64,000 nt of DNA from Selaginella moellendorffii (GCF_000143415.4 NW_003314294.1:486616-550615); one strand, 5' to 3'. Counted from the stretch's first letter, positions 30,861 to 42,937 are shown. A program made the numbers and translations. The notes: a model not told the origin generated them from the letters alone.

Positions 30861-33800
30861 ACTGCAGTAAGTTTCTCATTTGTTCCTTCTTTAAGTTCTT
30901 TCTATTCTAGTGTATGTTAACGCTGACTAGTGCAGCATCAGGGATTCTCTGATGAAGAGTGATCTAAAATCCCTGAAAGAGTGGAGCTCGGCTCGATGGA
31001 AGAAGACCGAGTCCAGTCCAGATTCTCCTGAAATGCAAACAGGAATATGTAAAAATGATTGGTCAGGTTAGTAAATCTTAGTGTCAAACGCCTTTGAAGG
31101 AAAGGTACTGCTTGATAGTGAACCCTGTCCAAAGAGTATTCACTTTCCATACGAAGAGAAACGCAGTCAGACAGTGAAGTATGAAAGTGAAAAATAGTTC
31201 TAAGAAATAATTGCATTTGGCACACTCATTCCTTGTCAATCAGTAAATCTTCTATCTGTCATTATCACACCATAAGTGGCCCCTACATAATTAGATTCAT
31301 GGCCTTGTCAGTAGAGCAGGAGTGTCTATCCAAGAATGGAGGGAGGTTTCTCAATTTGCCTTTACAAGTGTCAGGATCAATGACCCGATTTACCATAGTC
31401 ACAGAACAGGCAAGTAATGTTCTTTTTCTTGAGCAATAGGTTTGGTTAATTCTCATCTGGTGTAAATGATAATTCTTGATTCTTCATCAGGAGAGGGATC
31501 TAGATGAGGTAAGGAATGATATTCAACTCACACAACCACATTGGGAATGTTATATAAGGACTAGGGCTGGAAGGAAGACACTAATAAATTACTTGTTTTG
31601 TGGCTTCAAGGTTGCCCTTGAATTTGAGCACATCCAACGTTGTTTGATGGTTTCTTGTTTTGTCAAGGGTGTTACATTTTATATAAGTCTCTATATCTTG
31701 TTAATGTTATTTTTTAACAGATGTATTTGGTTTTTTTTTTAAAACATTTTACAATAAAATCAAAGCCATTCAAAAGAATATACTACAAATAAAATAAAAA
31801 ACTTACAAATAATATCTATTTTAATATATTTTATAATTCTCTTAATCTATTTTAGGTTAAAAGAAAAAAAATTGGACAAAATTTCAGGTAAAATATTTAT
31901 GTGAAATTTATATATTTAGATCTCAAAGCATTAGTATAATATATCAACATGATTTTATTTATAAGTTCTTCAATTTTAAATGTTGTTAAAGATGTTTTTC
32001 CATCATATGCACTTCCTCCTAGAATTGTAAAATATAATTATGAATTTATAAGTCATAATAGTGATATAAAAGATTTTATTTGTATGGATGACAATATGGA
32101 AATACCAATAATGAATTGTAAAATATAATAACTCAATTACTTGATGATAGTATCCAATAATCACATACACTACAAAAGACATATTTATGGATACCCAATA
32201 TATACAACTTCAATTAAGACTATAATATTATATTTTAAAAATTATTAATCAATAAAACTTTAAATCATGTCATTTATTTTGATATTATATGTAATGCACC
32301 CTATCTCTTTCCCCTGAATCCAACTGAAAAAGGGGTAATTATTTAATGAAAAACCTTTAATAACTATTTATCCTCATTTCAGTGACAGTATATTTAAATT
32401 TTATCTTATGATCATAAATGTTATAATATAAACACCTAAATTACCAAGGAAATAATGTTTAATATCATAAAAACATTATATAAAGCCCAAGGGCATAAAT
32501 TCATAAAGAATAATAGATAATAGGTATTATTTAAAGTTAAAAATTATTAAAAGGTAAAACCAGAGGAAGCTATCCAAAATGGATAATGCCAAAAGGATTT
32601 TAATACAAATATATGGGGCCTATGAATAATAATCATGATATGTTGAATTATAAATTGTGTATATCTAAATTGAAAACCCACTCTTTAAGTCATTGAGTAA
32701 ATTTATCCTTAAAACACATATTAAGACATGGAGGGTCAACACTAATGGCCCATTTCATTAAAGATATAGTCAAATATTTTGAAACATTAAACAATTTATA
32801 GTTCAATTGTGAGGCATTATATGTTTATATTTATCTTTATTTACTTTTTTTTTCTTCTCATTTGACTTTTTTTGTTCTTGTTTCACTTCATTTGAATTTT
32901 GTTGCTGTTTGAATTCATTTGGGGGTCAAAGCATGAAAGGGTGGGCCAGAAAATAGACATTTTTTAGTAGTTTATAGTGAATATAAATTTTAATTTTTCT
33001 ATTAAATCTTTTATAATTTTTAAAATATAAATAAATGTGGAATGTAATGTTGCATATATCTACTTCAACAAAAATTAAAAATCGTTTTTTAAATTTTAAG
33101 TTTTGGCTGAACATCCTAAAAAGTCTTTTTTATGATCTCACCTTGACTTAGTTTTAAAACTTGGAGCTTGATTTATGAATTGCACACTATAAATGATTAT
33201 TGAGCATTTTGCAAATACACATGAATGCGTAGAGGCCAAGATGTGTCTTCCATTCATGTATGATCATGCAGTGAGTGTTGACAAGCCATCAAGAATCAAC
33301 ATTGATGTAGTTTTTGAAAGTATAGCTACTTACCTATGTAGTGCATATGATATTAAAGGGTACTCAGTGATTCCAAAAAGTAAAGTGGTTGAAATAACTT
33401 TGATTGCTTGTGAAGTGGAAGAATTGAATGGGAGATCAAAGAAGATTTTGAATTAAATGTAAATCCTCCTCAATTAACTCCTCTTAAGCAAGAGCTTGTT
33501 AGAGAAGATGCATGGGTTATTTAATTTCTCTTGTGATTTTCTTAACTTTGATACAAAATTATCACTGCATTTAGAGTACATGCTATATGATGCAAGCCAA
33601 TAACAACCACCTCATAACTCTATGCCATATATGATATGATGATATGAATACCATACTAATAAATCTTGGGTCATGCTTCTTACATACCAATACTCCAAAT
33701 AACCAAGGATCTAATAAACTAGAGGATTTATAAAAAATTAAGGGAAAATTACAATTTTCTACCTGAAAGATTGAAAATGTATAGGAAATTTTGTAATTTA

Positions 33801-34342
33801 AAACTTTCAAATATATCTACAAAATGTGGTCTCCACTTTTCAAATAGAATAATGTTGAAAGTCATCAATTTTTCTTTCTTGCACCTTAAATCTCATTTAA
33901 TTTGGACCCATGTTATTTCATGAAGAAATCTAGAGCCCCAAAGCAGAGCCAGATCTTTCATTGACGGAAGAAATCGTTTGCTGACATATCCAGGAACCTT
34001 GGGCATTGCGGCACCGAAGCACTGGGAACATGCTAGGGTTGAAGAATTCAGTGGATCCAAAATGTGCGCTCTTAAGCTCACTAAACCATTGCCGAATCGT
34101 GCAGAAGAACTCATGTGAAGAGTTGTCCAAATCATTGGGGGATGGACTTAAGCTGTGATACCTTCACCAGAGGAAGCTTTCTGAGATCGGAGATAGATTT
34201 TGTTTGGCATTTCAATGATCTTAGAGTGTATTTCGGTATTAAGAACCCAGAAGCATAGCATTTTATTCCACCACATAATATTTGAAAGGAACACCGGTGT
34301 GACCACTGGCAATGGAGCTTGCTACGTTTCACTTTTGGGGGC
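30861..34342. other. Unit C AT-rich spacer
   Basis: A near copy of the unit B spacer without the palindromic insertion. It holds the frame starting QERDLDEVRNDIQLTQ near 31476 and the conserved spacer ORF at 33193-33456. No other gene is supported. Confidence 0.5.
33193..33456 (+). CDS. Conserved spacer ORF, unknown function (unit C)
   Basis: An ATG-initiated frame of 87 codons (MIIEHFANTHECVEAKMCLP) is intact here and in unit D, but broken in unit B. I recognise no family; it may be a remnant of a larger gene or transposon. Confidence 0.25.
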   Translation: MIIEHFANTHECVEAKMCLPFMYDHAVSVDKPSRINIDVVFESIATYLCSAYDIKGYSVIPKSKVVEITLIACEVEELNGRSKKILN

Positions 34343-34915
34343 TTAAACTAGTGCCACCACTTTGAGTACAAGGTCTCCCAGCGCACCGGAAGTAGAAAAG
34401 GACGGAAGCTGCACAACACAATTCTTGCACTCATCGCTGACAGACAGCTTATTACTGCCAGTGTATGGACAATCAAAGTGTATAGTGGCAACTTTGAAGC
34501 CCTTCGTATAGATGTCAAATCCACCTGTAGTCCCAGATGGAGAACCTTGCCTTCCACATGCAGCAAATGGCGGGTTGGGAGAGGTTGCTCCTGCAGCAAT
34601 GGTTATCCCACCTGGTGCGCTGCCATCATTGTTCTTATTTGGGTACTTATACCACTTTCCATATGATAAGAAGGAGTTTTTCACTTCTAAGGTGTCTCGT
34701 CCCAGGTTTGTGATCTTGAAGGATACCCACTGAGGATATCCTCCCAACTTTCCATCTGCATTACACATGTATTTGTAAGCCCAGCAATTAAACTTGAGTT
34801 ACGAACCGGTGACTTGAAAGATAGAAACCGAGTCCTCTTCTCCAGCCGAAGCAGCAGAAGCTAAGCTCCCAATGGATATGCAAAGCAATGCTAGAAGGAA
34901 AGAAGAACTCGACAT
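34343..34915 (-). CDS. Secreted aegerolysin-family protein, unit C copy
   Basis: Exons 34915-34807 and 34755-34343 give a 173-aa protein almost identical to the unit B copy; one visible change is NPPFAACG against NPAFAACG. The signal peptide, the GKWYK, CGRQ, GGFDIYTKG and DCPYTG motifs and the intron borders are intact. The strand and neighbours (PPR pseudogene upstream, AT-rich spacer downstream) are the same as in unit B, showing that it was copied as part of the whole unit. Confidence 0.8.
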
Positions 34916-34948
34916 GATTTCTTGCAAATTTGGATTTGGGCTTGCAAA

Positions 34949-34954
34949 TTTATA
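34949..34954 (-). promoter_or_regulatory. TATA box of unit C aegerolysin gene
   Basis: TATAAA on the minus strand at the same distance from the ATG as in unit B. Confidence 0.5.
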
Positions 34955-35394
34955 CTCCCTAAATATCACTTTTTAAACGTTTAACAATGGTTATGGAATC
35001 TAAAACAAAGCACAAAGTTCTAAAACTTGAACCATTTTTAAACAGGTTAGTGCCTCCTCGTGGTCCTCAAAAGGTTTAGACTAAGGAACAATATGTGGCA
35101 TAATTGTCAGTCCCACGTGAAAGATTGCGACGTATAGCGACGTTTAGCTTTCCAACACTAGAGTATAATTATCATAGGAGAAAATTGAAACGATAGATCG
35201 TCACCTATTTCAGCTGAATTCTTCCGTGAAATGGTCGTTGTTTAAGAAATGCAGTACCAACGGGAGCAAGAGTTCACGGTGAGATCCTCCAATTTTGCAG
35301 CAAAACCAGGAATCTGTTGCATGCAAAAGAGATTTACGAATTCGGGGGGAGTGACGATTGTGCAGCAAGCAGCTGCACAATCCATCCATGAATT

Positions 35395-36145
35395 TGGATG
35401 GATCCATGCACATCCATGAAATTGGAAATCCAGATGTTTGGAAGACGTGGGAGCTTGCAAGAAGCAAGAGAGAGATCGCATGGGATCTGCAAGGAATCGT
35501 TTCTTGTGGAACAACATGATTGCTGTGCAGGATATGCCAAAACGGCTATCGGGAGTGAAGGAATTGCTATGGGAGACAAGAACATTGTAGCCTGGAACAC
35601 AATGCTCCAGGCATACAATCAGGTCAAATATATTGAAAAGGAAAGATAATTTGATGCAATGCCGGATAAGTTTAGTGGACTACGATTCTTACAGCATATG
35701 CCCGGTGTGGGTATTTGATAGAAGCGAAGCTAATCTGTGATTCGATGACACTTTTTCCTGGAATTCAACGAGGCCTTTTCTAACGAAGTCCCGAGCACGC
35801 CTCATGACGTGGAATTGGCTATCTTTTAAATGCCAAAGCCGAGAGAGTTGTTTCGTCCATCGTTAGAGCATATGCCCGGAGCGGGCATACGACCAGAGCC
35901 AAGCGGATGTTTGCTGCCTTCTCGGGAAGAAAGATCTCATCGCCTGGAACACGCTGAACACGGCCTTGTCGCATTGCCAGGATCACGGCAGAGACACCAT
36001 CAACGTGGCGTTTGATCCTGAGCATTCGGCGTTTGTGAGCGTTCTTGGTACTTGCGGCCAGCTTGGGCTGTTCTAGTGGGGATGGAGCTACTTTCGAAAC
36101 ATGCCCAATGATCACCGCCATGTGGATCTCTGCACTTGATCTGGT
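35395..36145 (+). pseudogene. PPR pseudogene, unit C
   Basis: A near-identical copy of the unit B relic with the same stops and frame breaks (QMFGRRGSLQEARE, DKNIVAWNTMLQAYNQ, EHSAFVSVLGTCGQL). Confidence 0.7.
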
Positions 36146-36365
36146 CAACTAGCTGCTGAGGATCTCATATCCAGCACGTCCCGGATGGAGCCTGGGAGCA
36201 GGAGTCAAGAGGATCCACAATGAGCAGATGTGATTCATTGTTTTGTGATTCCAATGTGTGATAGGAGATAGTCAAAACGGGATCCAACGTATACATCTCT
36301 CTCCAAAAGTAGTAGTGTTTTATAATTTTACAAAAACTTACGAGCAATTTATTCTTTCCTGGAGT

Positions 36366-36566
36366 TCAGAAATCATCCTCAATGCTGATGCTTCTTGGAA
36401 AAATTAAGATATAAATATCTTTGAAATGTCCAAGGCATCTGTTCTTCACTCTTATTATCATCACGAAGGATTTTGCGCCGCCTGGCACCAGTTGCACTTT
36501 GAAAGAGAAATTTGCCGCAGGAGTGATTGTTTCCTTCAAGCTGGAATGAAACCTAAGTTTGCTCAT
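36366..36566 (-). CDS. Small conserved hypothetical ORF, 66 aa (unit C)
   Basis: Same frame and product as in unit B (MSKLRFHSSLKETITPAANF). No domain is recognised. Confidence 0.2.
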   Translation of the reverse strand: MSKLRFHSSLKETITPAANFSFKVQLVPGGAKSFVMIIRVKNRCLGHFKDIYILIFPRSISIEDDF

Positions 36567-36734
36567 AGATCTAGATGTTTGTAATAATGTATTTATGGTC
36601 TTGGGTGCTTTACAAATTGACTACAAGAATTACAAAGTTTGACTCTCAAATGATATGTAATAAATTTTCTTTGGTAACACGTGTTTGAAGGCTTAGTGTA
36701 AACTTCGTCATTTTGATATTTTTTTATCTATACT

Positions 36735-36909
36735 TGTGAGGGCCAAGTGTATGGCTACGATGCCGTATATTAATATTAGCGTAGTGGGATTTTGGTAGCC
36801 GTCGGATTGGTTTCAATCCGGACCACTCGCTCCTATATATAAGCTAGGGTTTTTGGGCTAATTGATATGCACATTTCTGTATTCCCTTTCTATATTCCAG
36901 GCACTCACA
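36735..36909 (+). repeat. 5' LTR, unit C Ty3 element
   Basis: 175 bases, nearly identical to 19470-19644 and 40333-40507. Confidence 0.92.
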
Positions 36910-37142
36910 TTGGTGGAGGTGAGGGGCACCTTTGATTGTCCTTGAGGAGTGCTTGGATTTGGGATTTTGGTTTAAATCTAGCTTTTGCATCGTCTAGATC
37001 TAGTTTTTTCCATTTCCTTTCTTTTGTTCTTTCTTTTCAGTATTTTGGTTTAGATCTAGCTTTTTGCATTGTCTAGATCTACCATTTCTTTCCAGCTTTT
37101 TGTCATTTCTCTTCTTTTGCTCTTTCTTTTTCGTTCATCTTC

Positions 37143-38320
37143 ATGGCCGATCCGCAATCTCCTCCTTTGACTCTAGAGCAGCAGCCTCCTGCTCTTGGTG
37201 CCAATCCTCGCGTTCGCCCGGAGTTCTTTCGTGAGAATCCTGGGGATGATGTGTACCATTGGTTTGATCACTTCACGGTGATTGCCACATATCATTCTTA
37301 GGATGATGCTCGACATTTGCGTGAGTTTCCCACGTGTCTCCAAGGGACGGCGTTGCAGTGGTACAATGGATTGAGTGCGGCCACTCGTGGGGATTGGAGT
37401 GTTCTTCCGGACGTCTTCAAACACGCCTTCGAACATGCTGACGATTGTGACGATGCCTTCCAACAATTGCATCGTCTTCGCCAAGGGTCCTCTGAGTCAG
37501 TGATGCAATTTGGCGTTCGTTTCCGAAGTCTTTTGCTTCGTGCGGAGCCTAATATGTCGGAGCGGATCAAGCTAGGAATGTTGTGGCCAGCACTTCGTCA
37601 AGATTTTGTCGGCCTTGTGCATGCACTTGCTCCTGCCACCCTTGACGATGCTCTTTGCTTGGCACAACGTTATGAGACGTCACCTCTTCCACTTCTTGCT
37701 GCACGTCCTTCAGCTCCACTTCCTATGAGTGATGGTCCTGTTCCAATGGAGGTTGATGCTGCTGCTACTCAAGTCCATGGACAAGGGCGTGGACGTGGTT
37801 GTGGCCATGATATTCGTTGCTGGGCGTGTGATGAAGTTGGTCATATTTATCAGTGTTGTCGGCACTTTCCGGATTGGCGACCTCCATTTCCTGGGTGGAG
37901 ACCTTGGCGTCAGCAACGTTCTGTTGGTGCTGCTGCGGTGGAAGGTTTGGATACCGAGGTGCATCCAGGAAACGAGGAGTCGCGCAAGTAATGGAGGGAC
38001 CTTGCGCAAATAAGTTAATGACCCCTCCATCTTTTTTTCAGGAGTATCATCAAGGGGTTCACTCGGCACCGGTTCATCCAGTGTTTACTTTCCAAGCTCG
38101 TTTTTATAACAAGAGGTCTCCTATTCTTCTCTCCGTGTTGGTTGATACAGGTTCGAGTTTATCTTCTATTGCTCGACCTATTGCCACACGTTGTCGTCTA
38201 CACTTGTGTCGTGTGGCGGATCCAGTTTTCATTCTTTATGGCAACGGCCGTACACATGCATGTGCACGAGATGAGGCGGACCTGGTTGTGTGTGTGGGCA
38301 ATCTCGAGCTTGAGTTGTAG
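37143..38320 (+). pseudogene. gag and protease region of unit C Ty3 element
   Basis: The frame from ATG 37143 (MADPQSPPLTLEQQ) runs uninterrupted through the site where the nested element sits in unit B, then meets the same TAG after VIATYHS. The rest (37317-37991) is open and longer than in unit B, continuing through the zinc knuckle CWACDEVGHIYQCC. The protease DTGSSLSSIARPIA is in a following frame. Confidence 0.8.
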
Positions 38321-38365
38321 TCGTTGCGGGTGGTGCCGAGTTAAACTTTTGACCTCATTCTTGGT

Positions 38366-38869
38366 ATGGATTGGTTGCAGTGCAATCATGCCAAGTGTGA
38401 CTTTGAGGCTTCTCCCCCTTGTCTCATCCTTCCTTATGTTTCATCCATTCCTCTCACTTCCGTACCTCTTCGTCCCTCTACTTTTACCTCTGCTTCCATG
38501 ACTTTTGTTCCCCCACTATTTCCTCTTGTGTTTCCATCTTGTTCTGCTCTTCCCTTTTCCGATCCCTCTGATGATCTTTGTGTTGCAGCTGTTGACCAGC
38601 TCATGAAGGAGTATTCTGATCTCTTTGAATTTGACCTATCGTCAGGGGCCAAGATTGCCACAACCGGGGATGCTCGTCCAATCAAGGTTCCTGTTCGTCG
38701 TTGGTCACCCAAGGAGATCAAGATTTTACGTGCAAACGTCAAGGAGATGTTCATCGCCCAGGGAGTTTTATGGCTGATGCTGATGCCCTTTCTTGAAGTC
38801 CTCTTCCTTCTCCACTTTCTTATCATATTTCTGATGAGCCTGTTGTTCCAACATCTGTGGATTTTCTAG
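38366..38869 (+). pseudogene. RT remnant with internal deletion, unit C Ty3 element
   Basis: The start of the RT frame matches unit B up to KEIKILRANVKEM, then jumps at about 38748 to the end of RNase H in a shifted frame. Everything between, including the catalytic DD box, is absent. The deletion ends share GATGTT in the intact copy. Confidence 0.85.
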
Positions 38870-38884
38870 ACGAGGATTCAGTGC

Positions 38885-40271
38885 CGTCAGCGGTTGTTGT
38901 ACTTGATGTTTAGTGTCCACAAGGCGCATAGCAAGATCTACCTTCTCTTGATGAGGTTCGCGAGGCTCAAAAGATTGAGCCGTGGATTCGAAGGCTTCAT
39001 GATGCGTTTGAGGATCCTGCATCACTTGTGGATGACTTGCCTTTCCGGCATTTACATTCTCAATATCGCCTTGAAGATGGCCTTCTTTATTTTGTGGGGA
39101 CGGATCCTGATGATCATTTACTGCCTTCTATCTTTATTCCACGGTTTCTCCATGCTTACCATGATTCTCTTGTTCTAGGTGGGCATATGGGATATCGTCG
39201 TGTGACTAAGAAGTTGTGTAGGTCTTTCTATTGGCCAGAAATGCGACATGATGTTATCCGGTATATGCGTAGCTGTGTTTGGGGCCAAGCTTGTAATACT
39301 CCCCCTTGTGCTGTGGAAGGACGGTTGGAGTCAATTGCAATTTCCCGTCCATTTGAGTTGGTGGCGTTTGATCTTATGGGACCTTTTCCACAGTCGACTA
39401 CTGGCAATGAGTATGTTATTATTGCTTCTGACTACTTGACTCGTTAGGTGGAAGTTGGTGCTCTTGCTAGCGCCTCTGCAACTGCTGTTGGATACTTTCT
39501 CCTCAATCGAGTGGTGTTCCAACATTCTTGTCCAGAGCGGATTCTTTCGGATAATGGTCTTGCATTTATATGGCTGAGGTATTTCATGTTTTGATGTCTC
39601 GGTTGGGGATACGCCACACTTTTACGAGTGCTTATCATCCACAATCAGATGGTCTGGTGGAACGGCTCGTTCGGACGTTCAAAGGGATGATTGCGAAGTA
39701 TGTGAACTTTCAACATTCGGATTGGGATGGTTATTTGCCGTCTCTTCGGTATGCCTATGTCACAGGGGTGCAGAGTTCTGTTGGTGCTTCACCATATAAA
39801 CTTCTATATGGTCATGATCCAATATTACCAACGGAGCTGGGTTTACCTTCACGATTGCCACGAGCTCCTGATGCTAGGTCATAGGATCACTATTTGACGA
39901 GCATTCTTCCACTTGTCCAAGCAGAGTCTGCCGAACACTTAGGCCGCGTACAAGTGGGACAACAATGGCACTACAACTCCTATCACCGTCCACCTGCAGA
40001 GTACAAAGTGGATGATTTGGTGTTAGTCCGTTTTCCCCATCTTACAGTACGTGGTTTATCTAAGGGGCTCCTTGCACAGTGGAAAGGACCATATCAGGTG
40101 TTGCGGCAAGTTGGACCTCAAGTTTATGAGGTTCGGTATGACGTCCAGCGGGCCGATCCTCTGGAGATTGTGCATGTGCAGCGGTTGAAACGCTTCATAC
40201 AAAGGGATCAGGAGCAGTTAATGCCGTCTACAGATCCGCCGATGCCTCCTCTTGACGTTCTTCTCCTCTAG
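38885..40271 (+). pseudogene. Integrase with stops, unit C Ty3 element
   Basis: Pieces in order: HMGYRRVTKKLCRSFYWPEM; CVWGQACNTPPC, where the first zinc Cys of the pair is Gly; FDLMGPFPQSTTGNE; TAG after SDYLTR; SAYHPQSDGLVERLVRTFKG with the core Glu; SVGASPYKLLYGHDP. A C-terminal GPY/F-type module LLAQWKGPYQVLRQVGPQVY follows from 39894. Several stops and a frame change near 39570 break it. Confidence 0.8.
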
Positions 40272-40317
40272 ATCCCGGCCCATCTACAAGAGAACCCTGA
40301 TAGCCTTCCATTATTCC

Positions 40318-40332
40318 GAGAGGAGGGGATGA
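40318..40332 (+). promoter_or_regulatory. Polypurine tract of unit C Ty3 element
   Basis: GAGAGGAGGGGATGA lies immediately before the 3' LTR. Confidence 0.75.
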
Positions 40333-40507
40333 TGTGAGGGCCAAGTGTACGGCTACGATGCCGTATACTAATATTAGCGTAGTGGGATTTTGGTAGCCGT
40401 TGGATTGGTTTCAATCCGGACCACTCGCTCCTATATATAAGCTAGGGTTTTTGGGCTAATTGATATGCATATTTCTGTATTCCCTTTCCATATTCCAGGC
40501 ACTCACA
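40333..40507 (+). repeat. 3' LTR, unit C Ty3 element
   Basis: 175 bases with TGTGAG...CTCACA ends; a few substitutions against the 5' LTR (for example GTACGGC for GTATGGC). Confidence 0.92.
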
Positions 40508-40998
40508 TACTGATATATCTTCTCTAAATCTCTTTAGAATTTTTTAGCAGCATAAACCTTTTTATGGCTTTCTCAAAACCCAATTTTAAGTCTATATCAT
40601 TTTCATTTGGGCATATACTTACAATTTTACATAGCTTTAATAAGTTTTCTGTAATTGTTTTTTCTGTGATATTGTACCACTTGTGTGTAGCTTCCCACTT
40701 GTATAATTTTGTATTGTATATCAAGTGTGAATGTGTTAATCATGTCTGCCATTTTTTATAGGAATTCATCTATATAAAAACTTCTTAAAACTTCATGAAA
40801 CTTCCAGGGGTATTTTTGTAGTTTTCAATCTTTTGAGGGTAAAATTATTTTCGGGTGCCAAGGTGTGAATATTCAGTATCAAGAATATGGACAAAATTTT
40901 AAATTCTAATCTGTATGCAAAAGTCAGCATTATGGCAGACTTAAATGACTCCTCAACTTTACTTATACAGATAAGATAGAAAGGTTTGATCTATTATC

Positions 40999-41349
40999 AT
41001 GTTGATCTTGTTGTTGGTGACCCTATTAAGTAGCATCCCTCACTCGAGCCCTCAAATAATTGTTGATCCAGGCATAGGAGGGAGAATACGTCGTGAATAC
41101 TTTCCAATCATCATAGGCAGCCTTGCCAGCTTGGTGACGAACATCCACCAACACATGACGACACCCTTAGATGCTACCAACTTATCTTTGCATTTCAGAA
41201 CCTCCTACATATAATGTTGAACAACTTGTATGCAACAGGAGCAAACTATATTACAATCATTAATGGAAGATTTGGGATGGAGTATGTGCTTGACGAGGCA
41301 ACCCAACAAGACTCACGTCAGAGCTCTATGCTTGGGTCATGCTTCCCAA
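40999..41349 (+). pseudogene. Truncated bulb-type lectin gene, unit C
   Basis: It starts as the intact copies do (MLILLLVTLLSS signal peptide, IIVDPGIGGRIRREYFP), loses about 110 bp near 41145 with a frame change, keeps the middle segment (GANYITIING-type sequence in another frame), and stops near 41349. The whole B-lectin domain is absent. NmrA-gene sequence follows directly. Confidence 0.85.
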
Positions 41350-41498
41350 GAAGGTAGATTCTTTCAGGATCTCGACTCGATCGATCATACATTCTTTCTC
41401 CTCAGGTGGACTATCGAGGAACCCTAAACCTCGTGGAAGCGTGCCGCAAGAATGGGATCAAGAGATTCGTGCTCGTAAGCTCCATTCTCGTGAATGGC
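41350..41498 (+). pseudogene. NmrA-gene fragment (intron 3 plus start of exon 4), unit D
   Basis: Bases 41350-41405 match intron 3 and 41406-41498 match the start of exon 4 (VDYRGTLNLVEACRKNGIKR) of the gene at 4764-5872. The match ends within VNG and continues directly into the GRAS 5' leader. Confidence 0.85.
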
Positions 41499-41518
41499 TA
41501 TTGTCTCTATCCCCAGCG

Positions 41519-42937
41519 ATGAGCGCCGATCTAGTGTCAAAGCTGCGCGCGGCGCTTCTCCATCACCAGGTTCGTCTCGATCCAGTGCCGCAGCGCCAGC
41601 ACGTCGAGGATCCCAACGATCCCACGCTCGCTTACATTTCCCGGATGCTTCTGGACGAGGAGGAGGAGCCGCCGCAGATGATCCAGCTCCAGGATGCCTA
41701 CAAGAATCTCATCGCGGAGCTTGCCGCGCTGGTGTCTTCGCCCGGCGGCAGTGGGAATCTCATCCATCCAGACGATTCTGGAAATATTTCGGTGCCAGAC
41801 GTCCACGAATCCAGGACGGGGTTCCTGAAATCGATGCTCCTGGAAGCGGCTCGAGCGGTGGCGGGGAATCGTGGCTCCGAGGTCTACAGGATCATCAGCG
41901 AGGTGAGGAGCCTGGCATCGCCAGAGGGCAGCAGTGAAGAACGCACGGCCTTGTTCTTCGCGGATGCCCTGATTGCGCGCTTCACAGGGTTTGGGTCGCA
42001 GGTCTACAGCGCCATGGTGAAAGGGATTCGCGAGAGGCACTCGGTCCACGTCCGGATGCTCAATCTCCCATCCTTCAGGGTCACCCAGCGATTTGCCAAC
42101 GGCACCATTCTAGACTTTTGCCAAGGAGGTACGAGAATTCACATCATCGACTATGGGATCCACTATGGCTGCCAGTGGCCCCAGCTCATCCAGAGGCTCT
42201 CGCAGCGGCCAGAGGGACCGCCGGCGATGAAGATCACAGGGATCGACTTTCCTCGCGTGGACGTCAAGGAGACAGAGAGAAACCTCGTGGAGTATGCCAA
42301 GAGCTGTGGAATCTCGCTCGAGTTTGAGGCGATCACGAGCACGTCCTGGGAATTGGTCCAGCCCAAGACTCACGTGAATGACTTGCTCATCGTCAACTGC
42401 AACCTCCGCATCCGGCATTTGCGAGAAGATGGCAGCGTCGGCGACAATCCGCGAAAGCTCTTCTTCGAGAAGGTCTACACCCTCAAGCCGGACCTGTTCA
42501 TACAGTGCGTGGTGGATGCCGGCTCCAACTTGAGCTCCCCTTTCTTCATCCAACGTTTCGAGGGGGCTCTCGAGAGTTTCTTCATGACGATGGACCTGTT
42601 TCAGACTCTGCTGCAAGAGGAGATGTCGGAGGAGTACGATTACATAGGGAACATCATGGCAAAGACGATCATGAACGTGGTGGCTATGGAGGGCGTTGAA
42701 AGGTTGGAGCGGCCAAATTCTTACAGGAGCTGGGATTCGAGGGCTAGACGAGCTGGATTTGAGCAGGAACCAGTTAGGCCGAAAGCGGTGGAGCTGGTTA
42801 AGGCAGCGTGGTGCAGCAGTAAGCCCAATTGCAACTTCAAGATGGGGATGGATGGGAACTGGTTGCTACTCGGATGGAAAGAGAGGGTCCTCTATGCGAT
42901 GAGCACCTGGAGGCCGCAGAACAAGCAAGCGGGCTAA
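41519..42937 (+). CDS. GRAS transcriptional regulator, LISCL-like, unit D plus-strand copy
   Basis: An intronless frame of 472 aa from ATG 41519, chosen by alignment with the other copies. The glutamate run is only four residues, against nine in units A and B. VHIID (IHIIDYGIHYGCQWP), PFYRE (NPRKLFFEKVYTLKPDLF) and SAW (WLLLGWKERVLYAMSTWRP) motifs are complete. The frame is open upstream to 41339 through lectin and NmrA remnants, which would add 60 non-native residues if translation began at that ATG. The 3' UTR intron borders are conserved. Confidence 0.9.
   Translation: MSADLVSKLRAALLHHQVRLDPVPQRQHVEDPNDPTLAYISRMLLDEEEEPPQMIQLQDAYKNLIAELAALVSSPGGSGNLIHPDDSGNISVPDVHESRTGFLKSMLLEAARAVAGNRGSEVYRIISEVRSLASPEGSSEERTALFFADALIARFTGFGSQVYSAMVKGIRERHSVHVRMLNLPSFRVTQRFANGTILDFCQGGTRIHIIDYGIHYGCQWPQLIQRLSQRPEGPPAMKITGIDFPRVDVKETERNLVEYAKSCGISLEFEAITSTSWELVQPKTHVNDLLIVNCNLRIRHLREDGSVGDNPRKLFFEKVYTLKPDLFIQCVVDAGSNLSSPFFIQRFEGALESFFMTMDLFQTLLQEEMSEEYDYIGNIMAKTIMNVVAMEGVERLERPNSYRSWDSRARRAGFEQEPVRPKAVELVKAAWCSSKPNCNFKMGMDGNWLLLGWKERVLYAMSTWRPQNKQAG

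Larger units (their letters stand above)
36735..40507 (+). mobile_element. Ty3/gypsy LTR retrotransposon, unit C copy, both LTRs, pol deleted
   Basis: The element has a 5' LTR (36735-36909) and 3' LTR (40333-40507), each 175 bp with TGTGAG...CTCACA ends. Flanks share TACT (36731-36734 and 40508-40511), a 4-5 bp target duplication; unit D has the unfilled site at 48151-48167. The internal part holds gag, a protease piece and integrase. RT and RNase H are missing through a ~1.1-kb deletion at about 38748, and gag and integrase carry stops, so it is not autonomous. Confidence 0.92.
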
